Of a stretch of DNA of 64,000 nucleotides, positions 63,110 to 64,000 are shown one piece after another; positions within the stretch are counted from its first letter, which is position 1, and the number at the start of each line of letters is the position of its first letter. The notes beneath the pieces were generated by a model. The model saw nothing but the letters and a program-made list of their open reading frames with translations. It made no database searches and was not told the origin of the DNA. The DNA is from Peromyscus leucopus (taxonomy: Eukaryota > Chordata > Mammalia > Rodentia > Cricetidae): contig NC_051063.1 in the NCBI RefSeq assembly GCF_004664715.2, positions 75,026,018 to 75,090,017 of the forward strand, read 5' to 3'. The position numbers were made by a program, and so were the translations under genes.

Positions 63110-64000
63110 CACTATCAAGCAATACTGGGAGAAAAATGCAGGCACACTAATTAAACTCAGTATGTTACATACGCGTGAAAGTAGGGAGTTTCTTGGAAAG
63201 AAAGGAATTCATTAGAAGAGGGAGAGGGAGAAGACAGGGTAGCAGGGGGTGAAAAGGACTAAAATTCATTATTTATGTGTATGAAACTGGTTTGTTTGTT
63301 CCAGGCGAGACTCTAGTCAGTAGCATCTGTTACCTCTCTGCAGCTGCCTTGCACACTCAGTCCTTGGAAATATGAATTCATGTCTAGAAATGAGTTCCTT
63401 CCAGGATGTCTGTGGCCTCTTACAGGTATACACATCCAATAAATAGCTGTACCCTGCTGAGAGAGTGAACAGGAGTTGGAAGTCTTTGGGACCTGCCTCT
63501 GTCACTCAGTGCTTATTTGCTGTGGAAAACATGAAGGGATCAAAATGATCAACAACGGAAAAATGACTAACAATGATGCCTCATACATTGGCTTCTGCTC
63601 AGTGAGTAGACTGGAACCGCAGGTGGACACACTTGTGTGCATGTGAATGTTCTCGCTGCACCTCACTTCCCTCATTTGGAGTTATCATTGCCCAAATAAC
63701 AGTGTTCTCATTTCTACACTGGCTGGAGCCACCATAAGATCCTGTAATACATTACAGACTTGACTCTGAAAAATGATGGATGAGGAGAAAAATGTTCATG
63801 ACACAATGACAACCAAGAAAAAATCAAACTAGAAAACAGAAAATGCAGTGAGTCCAGTTTGGCTTTAAAACCTTGGCCTGCATATTTTAAAGGTGAGATA
63901 GCGAACAGAACAGCACACTAAAGGTTTAGCACACATTTAACACAAACATTTTTCTGTTTCCCTCTCTGTGGCATCCAAATTGTCTTCTATAAGAACAACT
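63110..64000. other. Unique non-coding DNA to window end
   Basis: No gene or confident repeat; a possible MIR-like stretch near 63660-63720 is too weak to call. A 62-codon minus frame has no domain. Confidence 0.45.

Overview
Organism. The window is mammalian nuclear DNA from a muroid rodent. Tandem (CA)n, (GA)n and (TC)n tracts are frequent, and every class of rodent SINE is present: B1, B2, B3, B4 and ID. There are also ERVL-MaLR LTRs of the ORR1 and MT types, rodent ERV LTRs, and old mammalian layers (MIR, L2, L1M and a Tigger DNA transposon). The youngest B1 copies (34.8, 43.9 and 48.1 kb) and the LTR-like repeats at 35.0 and 58.4 kb look like forms I associate with cricetid rodents (deer mouse, hamster, vole) rather than Mus. 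That placement rests on recall, not on a search.

Overall layout. I find no protein-coding gene, no exon with convincing splice context, no structural RNA gene, no CRISPR array and no CpG island. The longest open frame is 150 codons and has no recognisable domain. The window reads as an intergenic or large-intron 'gene desert': unique AT-rich sequence cut up by transposon insertions. The only protein-like fragment is a decayed endogenous-retrovirus gag piece with one CCHC zinc knuckle near 7.3 kb, followed about 0.55 kb later by a polypurine tract and a 3' LTR that itself carries a B2 insertion.

Region by region. 0-6.5 kb: B1, B4, MIR and B3 insertions in unique DNA, plus a perfect palindrome carrying two octamer motifs (3157-3185) beside a homeodomain-site-rich stretch. 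6.8-8.5 kb: the ERV remnant. 8.5-17.3 kb: mostly unique DNA with a polypyrimidine tract (10.65-10.88), a candidate conserved element (11.44-11.77), L1M and L2 fragments and a Tigger fossil (16.26-16.66). 17.5-30 kb: a run of B3/B4 SINEs with microsatellite tails, between possible regulatory stretches at 19.2, 22.8, 24.6 and 28.2 kb. 30-36 kb: unique DNA, two LTRs and a young B1. 36-44 kb: B3/B4 SINEs and a mosaic old L1 (40.86-43.34) interrupted by B3, B2-type and ORR1 insertions, then a minus-strand LTR and another young B1. 45-52 kb: a 27-bp minisatellite, two LTRs, an ORR1-type LTR, a young B1 and a long L1-like repeat. 52-58 kb: mainly unique DNA with L2/MIR relics. 58.3-62.4 kb: dense LTR cluster including a two-LTR MaLR element whose 3' LTR is split by a minus-strand ERVK-type LTR. 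62.4-64 kb: L2, B1 and L1 relics and unique DNA.

The elements do not act together as a pathway. Any function is most likely cis-regulatory, in the non-repetitive stretches flagged as candidates. Repeat family names come from recognising consensus segments by eye, and boundaries are approximate unless a target-site duplication (TSD) is stated.
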